DNA of 64,000 nt. Origin: Ectobius pallidus. Taxonomy: Eukaryota; Arthropoda; Insecta; Blattodea; Ectobiidae. Location: NCBI GenBank assembly GCA_964059195.1, contig CAXKWD010000003.1, positions 16,288,606 through 16,352,605 on the forward strand, read 5' to 3'. The notes below the pieces were generated by a model. It worked only from the letters and a program-made list of their open reading frames with translations, was not told where the DNA came from and did no database searches. Below are positions 44,537 through 56,019 of this stretch, one piece after another; the stretch's first letter is position 1; each line of letters opens with the position of its first letter. The translations under genes and the position numbers were made by a program.

Positions 44537-45020
44537 CTGAACACTTGCTGTATCTGTTGGAATATATATGTCCATGAAATTGTGTTTTGTTTCGTAAGTA
44601 AAGTAAGTTTCCCAGGGCTGTAGAAAAGAAACGGAACCAACACGACAGCAAGTTGAGGAGCCCGCCTGAATGAGCTGAAGTCATTCCAACTACATGAAAA
44701 CTTGAGCCATCTCACCTAAGTGCAATTTTGGGCATTTATGTGATTCAACTTTACGGCCAGCTTCAGATAGGCGTCGGAATGGTTAAGTGTTTAAACGCCC
44801 TAAGCGCTCGTAACTGTCACGAGGGAGCATTAAGATTATAAAGAGAGAAGGGCGGGGGGGGGGGGGCGGGGAAAAGTGTCTAATTACAGTTCAAGCGATA
44901 GAGCAGTCAACCATACCAGCACTTGTCACTTCAAACAGAATTCTTTGAGCGGTTTCATAAAGAAGTGATTTTTCTTAGCGTAAAGTATCATGAAGTGTTA
45001 CTAAATGGAACAAGTTCAGG
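44537..45020. other. unassigned, poly-G run
   Basis: A G-run at about 44855-44866. Minus frames here overlap the mariner remnant and are shadows of it. Confidence 0.35.
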
Positions 45021-45028
45021 GTCATCAC

Positions 45029-45778
45029 CAGGGCCCGGATTCTAATGACATGTCATCTTTTTATTGATGCTGCATAGACATTGCCAACTTGTAGATAAAT
45101 CCTAATCATGGCCTCTAGATTACAGAAATACATTTTTATTAAGTAATGTTTTGTCATTTTATATTTTTAGGGCATTTATTTCAATTTTAGGTCATTATTT
45201 TGTCATTTTCGTGTTATTTGCTTACTTATTTAGTCATTTTCATGTATTTACATTGAGTGTATTAACTTTTTTTCGTCGCTAGCGGTGCTGTCTTTGAAGT
45301 GTTGTTTGTTCAACGCAAGAAGGAAAAATTCGGTGTTGAAGTGTTGTCATGTCTCAGTCGGAAATGAGAATCAAAGAAACGCCAAAATTTTTTATTATAT
45401 TACTATTGTTATTAGATTGACTTGGCACCAAAGTCTGCCACCTGCTTGGATTTGAGAGTGCAAACTACTGTTTACCATCAATAAACAACAATATAATCCG
45501 GCAGACCACAAAAAGGAAATGCCGAATTTTGACTCACCAGTGCCTCAGTGCCAGTATAAATTTCCATGACGAAAGAACATTCACATTACAGCTATTTACA
45601 GCTTTTACAATCATGTACAAACTAGTCTATAACTTTGTTTGTACAATAATAATTTTTTATAAATAAAATATCCGTTTTTAGGTCATTTTTTATAATTATT
45701 AAGTCATTTTCTTTAAAATTTAGGGTCATTTTATAGGTCATTTTTCAAACAATTTAGGTCATCAGAATCCGGGCCCTG
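45029..45778. mobile_element. hAT-type element, CAGGGCCCGG family, copy with perfect TSD
   Basis: 750 bp. The termini are CAGGGCCCGGATTCTAATGA and CATCAGAATCCGGGCCCTG. Perfect 8-bp duplication GTCATCAC at 45021-45028 and 45779-45786. Rich in TCATTTT motifs and non-coding. Confidence 0.93.
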
Positions 45779-45789
45779 GTCATCACAAT

Positions 45790-46320
45790 GTAAAACAAAA
45801 AATCTGATGTGAATCACATAACTTCCTCTGCCCAAACAAAAGTTCTGCCTCGGCTCTTAGTATAATATATTATGCATGCCATTCTTTTCACGTAAATTGG
45901 TTGTAAAAGGGAAGAGAATGTCGCTACCGCATCTCCGAAGGATGCACAACCCAAATGAAACTCAGTAATGCACTCACGTAACTTTCTTTGCCTTAAGTAT
46001 GGGCAATAACTTTCTCACTTCACATTGTGATATAGAATAAGAGGCCGTATTGCAAAGAGAGCGTATTCAGTTGTTTCAACCTAATACATGAGTGGGTGGC
46101 TTATAACTACCCTTCAGATAATTTTTGCGGGAAAATGGTTCAAATAATAGTTTTAGCTCTTAGCATAAGCACCCCAAGTACAAAATTTAAACAAAATCGC
46201 AAGAGCCGATTTCGGTCAAATCGCGAAAAACGAAATTGTCTTAATGTAAGGTGGCATTAAAAATAAGAGAAAGTCGTCGCCAATCTATGTGTCACATCCC
46301 CAGAAGGTAGGCCTACCTAA
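45790..46320 (+). repeat. paralogue of 13440-14300 with empty hAT site
   Basis: Contains CACATAACTTCCTCTGCCCA, GTAACTTTCTTTGCC, GAGTGGGTGGCTTATAACTA and CCCTTCAG with no MITE after it, then AAGCACCCCAAGTACAAAAT. Confidence 0.7.
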
Positions 46321-46785
46321 CCCAAATACAAAATTTTGCTTTTCATGCTTTTTTTTTTCTTTTTGTAGCTTGGTGCTGACATACACACACGCACATAGAC
46401 GCACACTCATATGAATGAATGAAGTGATTTTATCGTTAACAAGGAAAACTATCTTTTTACATTATTCGTTGCATGAGCCCTTAGGCTGTTCATGCTTTAA
46501 CTGTGCACAACCAAAAATGTACCCTAAAAGTAAAACTAAAAACACACAGACAAACAGTTTAAAACTAGTAAATATACAAACAAAACATCACACACACACA
46601 TTCCCCTCCAAAAATAGCACATACACCAGCAATACCCTTAAACACACCAACCAAATATATTTTACATATTATTCTATATACAGCCGTCTACCCCATCGGA
46701 GTACTCCCCTTACTCCCTCGGTCCCACTCCCTCGGCCAGTTCCATCCTAAGCTGCCTCACTTTGGACATAAATTTCCCCACCCCC
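46321..46785. other. unassigned; Thr/Lys-rich frame
   Basis: A frame at 46415-46750 is low complexity (ACAC-rich) with no motif. Confidence 0.3.
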
Positions 46786-46975
46786 CAAAAAATCTAGTGT
46801 TAAGCAGCAGATCGTATGTGAACAGCTGACCCCTACAAGAAGCAGTGAAAGACTCTGGTAGATGCCGTTGCCTCAGTGTTTCCGTGAGTGTACACTCTGC
46901 CAAAATATGGTGTGAAGTTTCTCCTGCCCCACAAAGCGGGCATATTCTCTCCCCCTCATCATTTGTATAAGAATG
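46786..46975 (-). pseudogene. LINE C-terminal zinc-knuckle fragment
   Basis: Minus-strand translation ERICPLCGAGETSHHILAEC then TLTETLRQRHLPESF. The CPLCG.GE(T)..H.L.EC pattern is the ORF2 end of Jockey/R1-type LINEs. Only about 60 codons survive, with no tail. Confidence 0.75.
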
Positions 46976-47706
46976 GAATAAATATGCTTGTCGTTTTTGC
47001 GTGTTTTGTTTACGCTTAGTGTAGAAGCAATATGTTGCGTGGATTAAGCACTTTTAGATGTCAGTCCATAAAATCAAACAAACTTGCATATCGCACACTC
47101 ATATACACACAGGGCTAGAAGTTTCCACTGAAAATGATTCACTAAACAAAATATGCGAACTATCTTGTGCCAAAAGATTGAATGTCGAAAACCACTCTTA
47201 CTTAATGTAGACGTATATTCCATATGGTTGTTTGCCACTTTTATCCAAAATTCCAGAACAAACAAACAAAAAAAAAAAAAAAAACAAACAAAAAAAATCA
47301 TTAGTTGCGTATAAAACTTTCTGGCAGAAATGCACATAGGCTACGATTTTATGGAACTAAACCAATTATATTAAACTTATCGACACCATTTTTTTTTTAA
47401 ACAGAAACAAAACCTTATTTCTTTACTTCCCTACACTTCTCTAACTTTAACTGACAGAGGGTGTTTCCGCTCGAAATGGCTCGGTATAAAAAGTGCCACT
47501 GGATAATGAAGAAGACGAGGAGGAGGCTAGGAGTTAGTGTAGGCCTACAAAGGAGGCTGTTGATGGAAAGCACTAACAACAGTGTCAATATTTGTGTCGG
47601 AGCTCTGGGTTGGATTAGGGGTGTTACCATTACCAGCAAAGTGATCATTGATCCTGAGCTGGATCCTATTCATAAAGTTAAAACACCTGCTGCACTTACG
47701 CACATA
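46976..47706. other. unassigned, poly-A-rich
   Basis: Frames around 47415-47796 overlap on both strands without recognisable motifs. Confidence 0.35.
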
Positions 47707-48205
47707 AGACATATTGCGATACAAGTGCCGTAAGCGATGCATACGGATCGAGGAAAGAGTTTGAAAAAACGAGGCGCTCGCGCCGAGTTTTTTCAATTTC
47801 CGAGATCCGTTATGCGCTTACGGCACGAGTACTGAATGCTATTTTTTGCACGATGATTATTTATATCAATTTAATTATATTATTGTGATATTACCTGAAA
47901 ATATTATGTATATACATTCTTGAAGATAGATGTTTATTTCAGAAAGTGATTCGCATGTGTTTGGTTGTTATGGGAACCGAATATTTGTCCTATTAAAGTC
48001 GCCACAAACTGGGGGGCCTTGGTTCCGGTCTTCCATAAAGGCTTGCATTATGATGATTTTCCTTACGGCACAGTGTGCTTTTTGTAATTTTTACCGCACG
48101 GAAATTTGTTTTGTTTCCAGAGCAACAATACTGCGTGCGGGAATGTCAACTTACGATCCACGGCAACAACATTCGTAAGTACCACTAATTAGTTATGTCG
48201 TGCAA
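47707..48205 (+). mobile_element. hairpin-headed element, copy D
   Basis: About 500 bp and the most complete copy. The hairpin head (47707-47846) has GAAAAAAC / GTTTTTTC and ACGGATC / GATCCGT stems around GGCGCTCGCGCC. The body contains ATATCAATTTAATTATATTA, GTGATTCGCATGTG and GTCAACTTACGATCCACGGC, and ends GTCGTGC before AAAAAG. Confidence 0.82.
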
Positions 48206-48318
48206 AAAGACATAGCCTATTGCAACTTGCGTCCTACATTTTCATTAATATTTCCTAAACGTTTTGGCATATAAACATCCTTGACCATGGACATGAGACT
48301 TAATAAAACTTTGATGTA

Positions 48319-48652
48319 TTAATAACAAAGTGCAAGAATGCTTTTGTTTAATCAATAATAATTGCAATTATGATGTGCAGAAAATAAGTTATATTTTAAT
48401 CGATTTCCGAGTTAAGCTCCAGATCGATTCATTAAGCAGGGCTACGGAAGAACAAAGGTCTAGTTTGATAAGCATATGTGAAGGAATAAGTGGGTAGTGT
48501 TATTTGTCAAAGCTAACTGTATTGCAACTTCTAAAGCTGTATATAAACACTGTAAAACAATATATTGTCATGAGAACTGATTTGCGTTTGACACATTCTT
48601 TCTAATACATAAAATAGGTGGTAAATTGGGCGTCATTCCGGTACCGGTCAAC
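48319..48652 (-). repeat. family R copy, partial
   Basis: Minus orientation. It includes ATCAATAATAATTGCAATTA and GAACAAAGGTCTAGTTTGAT, and gives the uninterrupted version of the site occupied by a SINE in the next copy. Confidence 0.75.
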
Positions 48653-48705
48653 CAACTGTGGTTAGTTGAAGAGAAGGCCTTAACCAGAGAGAAATATAAA
48701 TAAAA
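48653..48705 (-). repeat. LINE-like 3' tail fragment
   Basis: TTGAAGAGAAGGCCTTAACC followed by AAATATAAATAAA resembles the tail in 42665-42730, in opposite orientation. Confidence 0.45.
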
Positions 48706-49440
48706 TCAGGTAAACTGATGCAACAAAGTGCCAGAATGCTTTTGTTTAATCAGATATAATTGCAATTATGATATGCAAAAAATAAGATTAAAAAAATGTA
48801 TCTCCAAGTTAAGCTCCAGATTAATTAATTCAGCAGGGCTTGCATAAGAACAAAGGTCTAGTTTTAAAGAAATCGGATTAAAATCATCCAGCATCAGTAG
48901 AACTCTAGGCCTAGCCTACAGATTTGTGATATAATGACAACCGCACACTCACAGAAAAATAAAAATAAGCATGTCAAATTGGTCGGCTCCGGCATTTGAA
49001 CCAAGGACCTCGAGAATGCGAGTCCAAGACGTTACCATCTCGGGCACCTCGCTCAGTTTAATGGTCTAGTTTGATAAGCGTAAGTGAAGGAATAGTGTTA
49101 TTTGTCATAGCTAACTGCATTGAAACTTCCAAAGCCGTATATGGAGATACTAAAAAAAAGATGTTGTCATGATAACTGATTTTCATTTGATAAATTCTTT
49201 CTAACACATTACCTTAAAATAGGCACTAAATTGGGTATTACTCCGGTACTGCTCAACCGATTTGGTCCAATATCAATAGGGTTCTTCCCATGGACGTTAT
49301 AAATGTGTATACCAAGTATCATGAAAATCCGATAAATCGTATTTGAGTTAACGCGCGTACAAACAGACGGACGGACAGACATTTTCCCTTCCCCACTCTA
49401 TCTCATAAAGTACCATACTGACACTTAATAAATAAATATT
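48706..49440 (-). repeat. family R copy, nearly complete, with SINE insert
   Basis: Runs from GAAATATAAATAAAATCAGG-type sequence to TACCATACTGACACTTAATA (its start, in reverse). It is split at GGTCTAGTTT by a 198-bp insert. It contains CAACCGATTTGGTCCAATAT and a GTACAAACAGACGGACGGAC stretch. Confidence 0.78.
48865..49062 (-). mobile_element. tRNA-derived SINE family 4 with empty-site proof
   Basis: On the minus strand the head reads GAGGTGCCCGAGATGGTAAC then GGTCCTTGGTTCAAATGCCG (box A-like and box B). The 10-bp duplication GGTCTAGTTT lies at 48855-48864 and 49063-49072. The preceding family R copy has the same sequence uninterrupted at about 48453. The head folds plausibly like tRNA-Leu, but the 3' part is not tRNA. 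Confidence 0.8.
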
Positions 49441-49957
49441 AAGGATAGAGGAAGTTGATCACATCAGATTTGTTGTAAGAAAGATCCAAGAAATTACTAT
49501 GGCATCAGTCACATAAGGCAAATGTTATGTTCTCTGGGTAATAAAAATGAGGATCTGGCAGACACAGACAAATGATATCTTGTTTTTACCATCGTGTAGT
49601 GCAAGTGGTATAAAATAGAGCCCGCGCGTGCAGATACGTGTAGTAAAGTGTGAGAATAACGTTTATTACACTATAAATTCTGAGTACAAGAAATTCCCAC
49701 ATGCTTCCTTTCGCTCGTCTACCTCGCTATTGTTCAAAACTTCCAGCCTGTCAGCATTATAAATTAAGAGCAAGTTTTATTGCACTCGAAAACCTATTTC
49801 AGTCGATGTATATGCATATGTATGTCTAAATGCACCACATTGCACTTAGAAGTTATCTCGTTAATGGTTGTAAAAATTGCTCTTCATTGCCTGTTGCATA
49901 CACCTAAAAATAAAGACTAGTTACATGATCAACAAGGCCCCGATTTTGATCGCCTAA
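49441..49957. other. unassigned sequence
   Basis: No supported feature; GGCCCCGATTTTGAT at about 49936 may be a hAT end scar. Confidence 0.35.
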
Positions 49958-50171
49958 AATAGTATATTGCGATACTAGTTCCGTATGCGGTGCATAGGCT
50001 ATGGATTGAGGAAAGAGCTTGAAAAAACGAGGCGCTTGCGCCGAGTTTTTTCAATTTCCGAGATCCGTTATGCGCTTACGGCACGAGTATTGCATGCTAT
50101 TTTTTGCACGATGATTATTTATATCAATTTAATTATATTAATTGAGATATTAGTTGAAAATATTATATACC

Positions 50172-50172
<1 letters not shown>

Positions 50173-50210
<38 letters not shown>
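50173..50210. repeat. (TA)n microsatellite
   Basis: TA run into which the following MITE inserted. Confidence 0.9.
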
Positions 50211-50211
<1 letters not shown>

Positions 50212-50214
<3 letters not shown>

Positions 50215-50829
50215 GGTGTTAATGAATAACACCGAAATATTTTACCTGTGTATAGAGGGAACATAGACAAGCAACTTTTATTAGGACATTTTTGCTCTAT
50301 GACGTAAAATGTGTATGCTACAGGGCATTAAAGTCCTTAAAATTTGGTGCTCATAACTCAATAATTGAGCGAAATAGGGTTAAAATTTTCATTAAATTGA
50401 CTTCATGCCTTCTTAGCGATCGATAAAAACCTGATTCTTAACAATTCATCAACAGCTATACCATAATTTAGAATTTCCATAATCTCCAAAATTTACTAAT
50501 TAATCACATGATTGCCCGCCACTGCATTATGTTTTTATTCCTAATTCCAAACCTAACAAAAATGTTTCGTTTGTCTTTTTTTCCCTCGGAGTTGTAAGAT
50601 ATCGATCGTCATTTTTTACAATTTTCCCGACCACTACACAATATTCACTGTTCCTTTGTTCCCCATCATTTCAAGAATTAGAAGACAGTGGCGTGCATAT
50701 CCTTGGGATATTTTATGTTATAACAGGAAAAATTGAATCCATAGACCAAAAATCTCGCAATAAAAGTTGCTTGTCTATGTCCCCTCTATATACAGGTAAA
50801 ATATTTCGGTGTTATTCCTTAACACCCTG
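50212..50829. mobile_element. TA-flanked MITE with about 70-bp inverted termini
   Basis: 618 bp. The left end CAGGGTGTTAATGAATAACA and right end GTTATTCCTTAACACCCTG are inverted matches that stay complementary for about 70 bp, to CAAGCAACTTTTAT. TA on both sides (50210-50211, 50830-50831) indicates a Tc1/mariner-type target. The well-preserved termini suggest a fairly recent insertion. No transposase. Confidence 0.9.
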
Positions 50830-51096
50830 TATATACATTATTGAAGGTAGATGTTATATTTTAGAAAGTGATTCGCATGTGTTTGTTGTTATGGGAACCG
50901 AATATTTGTCCTGGGGGGCCTTGTCCATTAAGGCCTGTATTATGATGAGTGCCGTAAGTAGAATCTTACCGCACGGAAACTCTTACTGCACGGAAATTTG
51001 TTTTGTTTCCAAAGCAACAAGATTGCGTGCGGGAATGTCAACTTACGATCCACGGCAACAATATTCGTAAGTACCACTAATTAGTTAAGTCATCCA

Positions 51097-51672
51097 AAAT
51101 AGTATATTGCGATACTAGTTCCGTAAACGGTGCACACGAATCGAGATCCGTATGTACCGCTTACGGAACGAGTATTGCATGCTATTTTTTGCTTGATGAT
51201 TATTTACATCAATTTAATTATATTAATTGAGATATTAGCTGAAAATATTATGTATAGGTATATACATTATTGAAGATTGAGGTTATATTTTAGAAAGTGA
51301 TTCGCATGTGTTGGTTGTTATGGGGAATTTGTAAATAAGTAGGCCTATTGTTGACCAAGTCGCCATATTATCTTGACCCGCATTTGTATAATAAGCTAGG
51401 ATTTTCGGCCGTGATAGCAGGACCTTCGACGTCTGTAGGAATAAGTAAAAAAGTAGTTTGGAGGATGGAGGAATTGTACTTTTACGATAAATGTATGAAA
51501 ATAAAGAATTGTATTGTGATGGATTTACTTACGGCACTTGTGCTTTTTTGTAAATTTTGCAGCATTTAGATTTATTTTGTTTTCATAGCAACCAGATTGC
51601 GAGTAAGAATGTCAAGTTACGATCAACGGCAACAATATTTGTAAGTACCACTAATTAGTTTCGTCGTGCAAA
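51097..51672 (+). mobile_element. hairpin-headed element, copy F
   Basis: Head 51097-51187 with the tip deleted and the stem shortened (ACGAATCGAGATCCGT). The body carries extra sequence (51330-51520) compared with copy D and ends GTCGTGC before AAAAATAC. Tandem with copy E. Confidence 0.78.
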
Positions 51673-51702
51673 AATACTTTTAAAATGAGCTATAAAATGA
51701 GT

Positions 51703-51985
51703 GGGGGTACGCCGTAGCGTACTGGTTGAGGTGCTGCGGTACAAACCGGGAGGTCGCGGGTTCGATCGCCGATGAAGTCGTTGGAGTTTTTCAATTGGCT
51801 TAATCCTTCTGGTGGTACTATGGCCCTGGGGTCGACTCAGCAATCCTGAGGGTAAAGGCGGTCGGTGCGTAAGGCTGACAACCTTATCATCTTTATGTGC
51901 CGATTATCTAAAAATCTGGGAGCATCAACCTCCTGGAACCCTCTTGGCCTCCATGGTCTGTAACCGGGAACTCTTCACTTCACTT
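51703..51985 (+). mobile_element. tRNA-derived SINE family 3, copy 4, with TSD
   Basis: Head GTACGCCGTAGCGTACTGGT and box B GGTCGCGGGTTCGATCGCCG. About 28 bp between GACTCAG and CAATCCTGAG are deleted compared with copy 1. Perfect 13-bp duplication CTATAAAATGAGT at 51690-51702 and 51986-51998. Confidence 0.93.
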
Positions 51986-52159
51986 CTATAAAATGAGTAC
52001 AAAAAATGGGCCATAAACTAAAGAAAGACACGAAAATTTGTATGTAAATTCTAGCTTATTCATGAGATTTATATCTATTCTACGATGCACGTCCATAAAG
52101 TAAGTATCCCTGGGGCCATTTACAGAAACGAACACAATTTCAAGGAAATATTTAATGCA

Positions 52160-52460
52160 ACAGACACAGAAAGTGTTCAGATATTTTTCAACATATTCGC
52201 CACCGGAATTGAAACATTTGCCTTACCGTGGCAATAACTTTTGAATACATGTGTCGTAGAAGTGTGCCGCCTGGGATTTGAACCACCATGTGACAACCAC
52301 CTTCGCCTCTCTGTCATTTTCTGACATTCTTTGTCATATCGTGAGGTGTAGGAAAAGATGGAAATCACTGGGTGCGATGTCCGAGCTTTAGGGTGAATGT
52401 TTAAACATCTCCCAGCTGAACTTCTGCAGGAGACTTGCTAGGAGTTGTTTAAACATGCAT
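52160..52460 (-). pseudogene. mariner transposase C-terminus
   Basis: Minus-strand remnant: LLQKFSWEMFKHSP, a stop, then SSDIAPSDFHLFLHL and broken frames to KCFNSGGEYVEKYL. APSDFH holds the last catalytic Asp. Same family as 44253-44536. Here the segment upstream of FKHSP is in the normal transposase orientation (CTGCAGAAGTTCAGCTGGGA in sense). Only about 95 codons remain. Confidence 0.82.
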
Positions 52461-52711
52461 TTTTTTTAAATGAGGCATTCTTTATTTTGGATTTTTTCTA
52501 TATTTTTCGGTCATTCAATTATTTGCCCTAATGACGACACCAGATTTCGTAAACAGTATACTTTCATGCATTTTAATGAATTTCATTTTTTCCAATGAGG
52601 AAAATTAATATTAAATAGAATTTTCCATGTTGTACCCTCATTACTAGCACAATATACAGGAATACCCGATCAGAAGTTCAGGGAATACTTTTCTGATATT
52701 TCATTGACCAA
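52461..52711. other. unassigned sequence
   Basis: AT-rich; no supported feature. Confidence 0.4.
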
Positions 52712-52721
52712 TCTATATATA

Positions 52722-53255
52722 CAGAGAATCCATTTTATGCGGAAACTTTTTAACAGCGTTGCTCCATTTTATGGGAATCCATTTTATGCGGAAACTTTTT
52801 AACAGCGTTGCTCCTGCTCACACTTTCCCCGCTGTTGCGCTTGCACCGGCCGGGACCGTGTTCCGTTACTACCGGCAAATCGGCAAATCAAGACTTTAGA
52901 AACAATACAAAATAGAATAACTCAACCAATTTATTATCAAAATAGGCCTACATGTAGAGGCTTATTACTCACCATTTTGTACGGATGGTACAGTGAGGAT
53001 ATTTACGAGAAAATCTCCGAACGCGCCTTCTATGGTTATTTCTCAATAAGTAACATTCCACCAAATAAATTCGCTGTTCAACCGTATACATTTTCGATTA
53101 TTGTCTTACGTAACACACAACAATAGACAAGCGTCTCACTACAAGACACTACAAGACACCGAAGCAACTAACCGCTTGTAGGGTCTATGCTTTGTACAAT
53201 GCTAGCGCGGCAATGCGGCAGTGATGCGAGGTTTCCTCATAAAATGGACTCACTG
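52722..53255. mobile_element. TA-flanked MITE in the Helitron 5' tip
   Basis: 534 bp. The left end CAGAGAATCCATTTTATGCG and right end CATAAAATGGACTCACTG are inverted, with TA at 52720-52721 and 53256-53257. A 40-bp block (GAATCCATTTTATGCGGAAA onward) at 52726-52765 is repeated exactly at 52775-52814. The intact Helitron at 10770 provides the empty site TCTATATATAAGAGGC. Confidence 0.88.
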
Positions 53256-54062
53256 TATAAGGCTTTGTCCTGACTGACTTAGTGACAGAAAATCAACATA
53301 GAGCCTAAACTATAATAGGTAGAGACATGGAATTTTGAAAGTAACTTACCTTCGTTTCATAATGTAAGTACTCACTAAGAAAGGATTTTGCAAAACTTTG
53401 AATTTAGATGCCAAAAATCAAATCTTTTTGAGAATACCTAATCCATTTTTACACAGAATTATCAAATCCAAATCACAGTTCACATGACAGCAGTGTATTG
53501 TTGTCAGTGGTCTCGGGTGGGTTTGGAAATAAACGAAACGGGACTTTGACAAATTAGAGAAGCTATCAATATAATTCATGTTATAAATAAATATTAAAGG
53601 ATGAAATCCACGAAAACAAAACAATGCAGTCACATAACATTCTCTACCCTGGACATAGAGAAAACAACACGAGGTATGGTAATATGTATATTATTATATC
53701 GCAGGTTTTTGGGGAGGGAAGTATGAAAGTGATATTGCATTTCTGTTTAATTTTATCCCCAAAACGGTTTTATGGTAACATGAGATTGAGAAATAAATAT
53801 TCCGCAAAGACAATACAATTTTATGTTACCGGAATTTCTTGTTCTTATTATTTGAACCCCTACCATGCTTGCCGTGTACAAGCGATGTGATGCAAAATTC
53901 GACATCCTCTATGAGCCCTAAAAAGCTATATCAAGCGTTTTCTGAGGGAATAGTTTGAGTGTGATAAGTCGTTCTTCCTTTTTAAAATTCTAAATACCTA
54001 TATAAGGACCTATAATTTGAATATGAATGAAATATGAAGATCGCACAATGTGCAAAAGTGGG

Positions 54063-54677
54063 TTATTTTGTACAGAATGATGTTAGGGACTCTTGTCTCT
54101 TGTCACATGACATCACGTGGTATCTCTCACATACTTTCCCGCATCTTTTGCATACACATAATGGTCCCGGCTCATGATAACTGACGTTTGTACATATCAG
54201 GTGGTGAAAACCATGCACTGCGTATCTCGTCATTATATGCCTCAGCTCGTAGTTACTCTGCATCCATTCTTGGGTAGTCATAGCGTCCGTACCGTAGAAA
54301 TCGGGCCATATCGCGTCCCTCTTCTGTAACATCTCCTGTAGGAGCCCTTCATATGCTCTTGTATTTGGAAGAAGTCTACCTAATCGTAGTTCCTCTATGT
54401 AAAAATTATCTCTGGTAAGCATATACACCAGGCGGTTTGGTGTGAATTTTGAAAGGCATAACACTTTCTTTAGATAAGTTGTTTTGACTTTCTCAAGTTC
54501 TTGCAGTTGTTTCTTTGTCATATGTGTCCATATGTTTTCCAGACCGTACGTGGCAATCGGTGAGATCTTTATATGAAACAATTTTATGGCGGTGTCGAGC
54601 GATATTTTGCTGAGCTGCTTTATCAAGGTATATAAAGCTACTAAGGTAGCGCCATTTCTAGCGGCGGACTGCTTCAT
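54063..54677 (-). pseudogene. LINE family D reverse transcriptase C-terminal part
   Basis: Open for 204 codons. Residues from about 20 onward are LINE: SKISLDTAIKLFHIKISPIA, YGLENIWTHMTKKQLQELEK, and the C-terminal knuckle CVCKRCGKVCERYHVMSC. They lie after the RT core (thumb/connection) and end in a Cys/His motif common in this clade. The first about 18 residues (54624-54677) come from the terminus of the nested TIR element, so the ATG is not a LINE start. The natural upstream coding lies at 59590-59700. Confidence 0.82.
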
Positions 54678-55944
54678 CCGCGTGTGACGTCATCCACGAG
54701 GGTCCGATCGAGCATATGGCTGCTATTACATAGCAGTTGCATAGTCAGTACGTAGATTTGTGACGATATTAAACATATTACAAGGACAATTTTTGTGTCT
54801 TATTTTTGTCATTTGCCTCTATAAAAACAGTAACCTCTACGTGCGAATTAAGCTGAAACATTATAGTCCAGGCAACGAACTAAAAATAGAACAAAAAATC
54901 GTGTAGTAGTTGTCGGAGGGAGTGTCCTAGTCCCGTTGTTAGGTTTTTCGCTTATATCTAAACAATGGTGCATCGTAGAGAAAATTTTGTTATATACAAA
55001 AATTAAGCTGATGACATTTCCTACAAGTTTCATTCTAAACATTTCTTTCTATTCCCAATAGTTTTCGAGTTATCTGCCAGAAAAAAATGACAAATTTTCG
55101 AAAAAAGCTCTTTCGCCTCACGCTTTTCGACACACTTTGCCTTCTAGCGCTTCAGCCCTTAGGTATACAGCAATATTCTCATGAAAGAAGTAGTAGGGAT
55201 ATAAATTTACTTTAAAATGAGTTGTCATTTGTTATTTTGTCTTGAAATGTTCAAACGTTTTAACAATTTAAAATTTCGGTCAAATTTCGAGATTTCGAAA
55301 GAAAACCGTACATCGCACTGTCTCTATATTTAGGGGTTATATCTTTGAATATAAGCTGTATATTGTGTATTTACATCATGAAACAAGTGAAGAAAAATCA
55401 CACAACAATTAAAGTTGAATTTATTAAAAATCCGATCACGGTACAAGCACAGTACATGTAATGGAAAATACATTAGAGTCCAGGCAAGAAAGGAAAAATA
55501 GGCACACAAAAAATCATGTAGTTTTGAAATTTGGCAGAGATGTGGGGGAAAGTGTCCTAAACAACATAGTAAAAGTCCCCATGGATAGAGGGTGAGCGGG
55601 GGTGGGGGATGGGGGCACTTTTGAATGCCGTTTCTCTCAGTTTTCTCTAAATACACAAAAAACTATGGGTTCTACCAAAAAACAGTTTATGCACAAAATT
55701 AAACTACATAAAGTTCTTATAAAATTGATCTGACTGATATTTCTGTAGAATTAATAGTTCAGGAAATAGAAGGATATGAAGTATGACAGTTATCGAAATT
55801 CTGTTTTACATACACCTATATATTTTATTTTTTAACAAAAGAGAAGGCAGATGATAATTAAATTAGCAAGATGCCAAGCAAGCAAACTAGTTCTTAGAAA
55901 AATATACTTACTAATGGTTAATGTTACACATAAAACTCATTACC

Positions 55945-55950
55945 ATTATA

Positions 55951-56019
<69 letters not shown>
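55945..56019. repeat. (TTA)n microsatellite
   Basis: About 25 TTA units at the inner edge of the left inverted arm. It explains the poly-Tyr and poly-Asn frames. Confidence 0.95.

Larger units (their letters stand above)
49958..51094 (+). mobile_element. hairpin-headed element, copy E, split by a TA MITE
   Basis: The head at 49958-50105 has the AAAAAAC/GTTTTTT tip stem around GGCGCTTGCGCC. The body is interrupted by 50212-50829 and resumes with GTGATTCGCATGTGTTTGTT, ending GTCATCC at the AAAATAGTATA that starts copy F. Copies E and F are thus in tandem, sharing the A-run. Confidence 0.8.

Noticed and set aside
47461..47796. Frames near 47.5 kb as host exon
   Set aside because: Three overlapping frames on both strands with no motif and no splice support.
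47700..48214. 8-bp TSD AAGACATA around hairpin copy D
   Set aside because: The left AAGACATA aligns with the AATAGTATA that belongs to the element in other copies, so the match is probably partly chance.
48980..49062. Functional tRNA gene
   Set aside because: Good box B but it is followed by a non-tRNA body and flanked by a TSD; a SINE head fits better. The heads at 7690, 8280, 13015-13075 and 23775 were rejected for the same reason.
54063..54677. 204-codon frame as an intact gene with its own ATG
   Set aside because: The ATG and first about 18 codons derive from the nested element's terminus; the rest is a LINE C-terminus.
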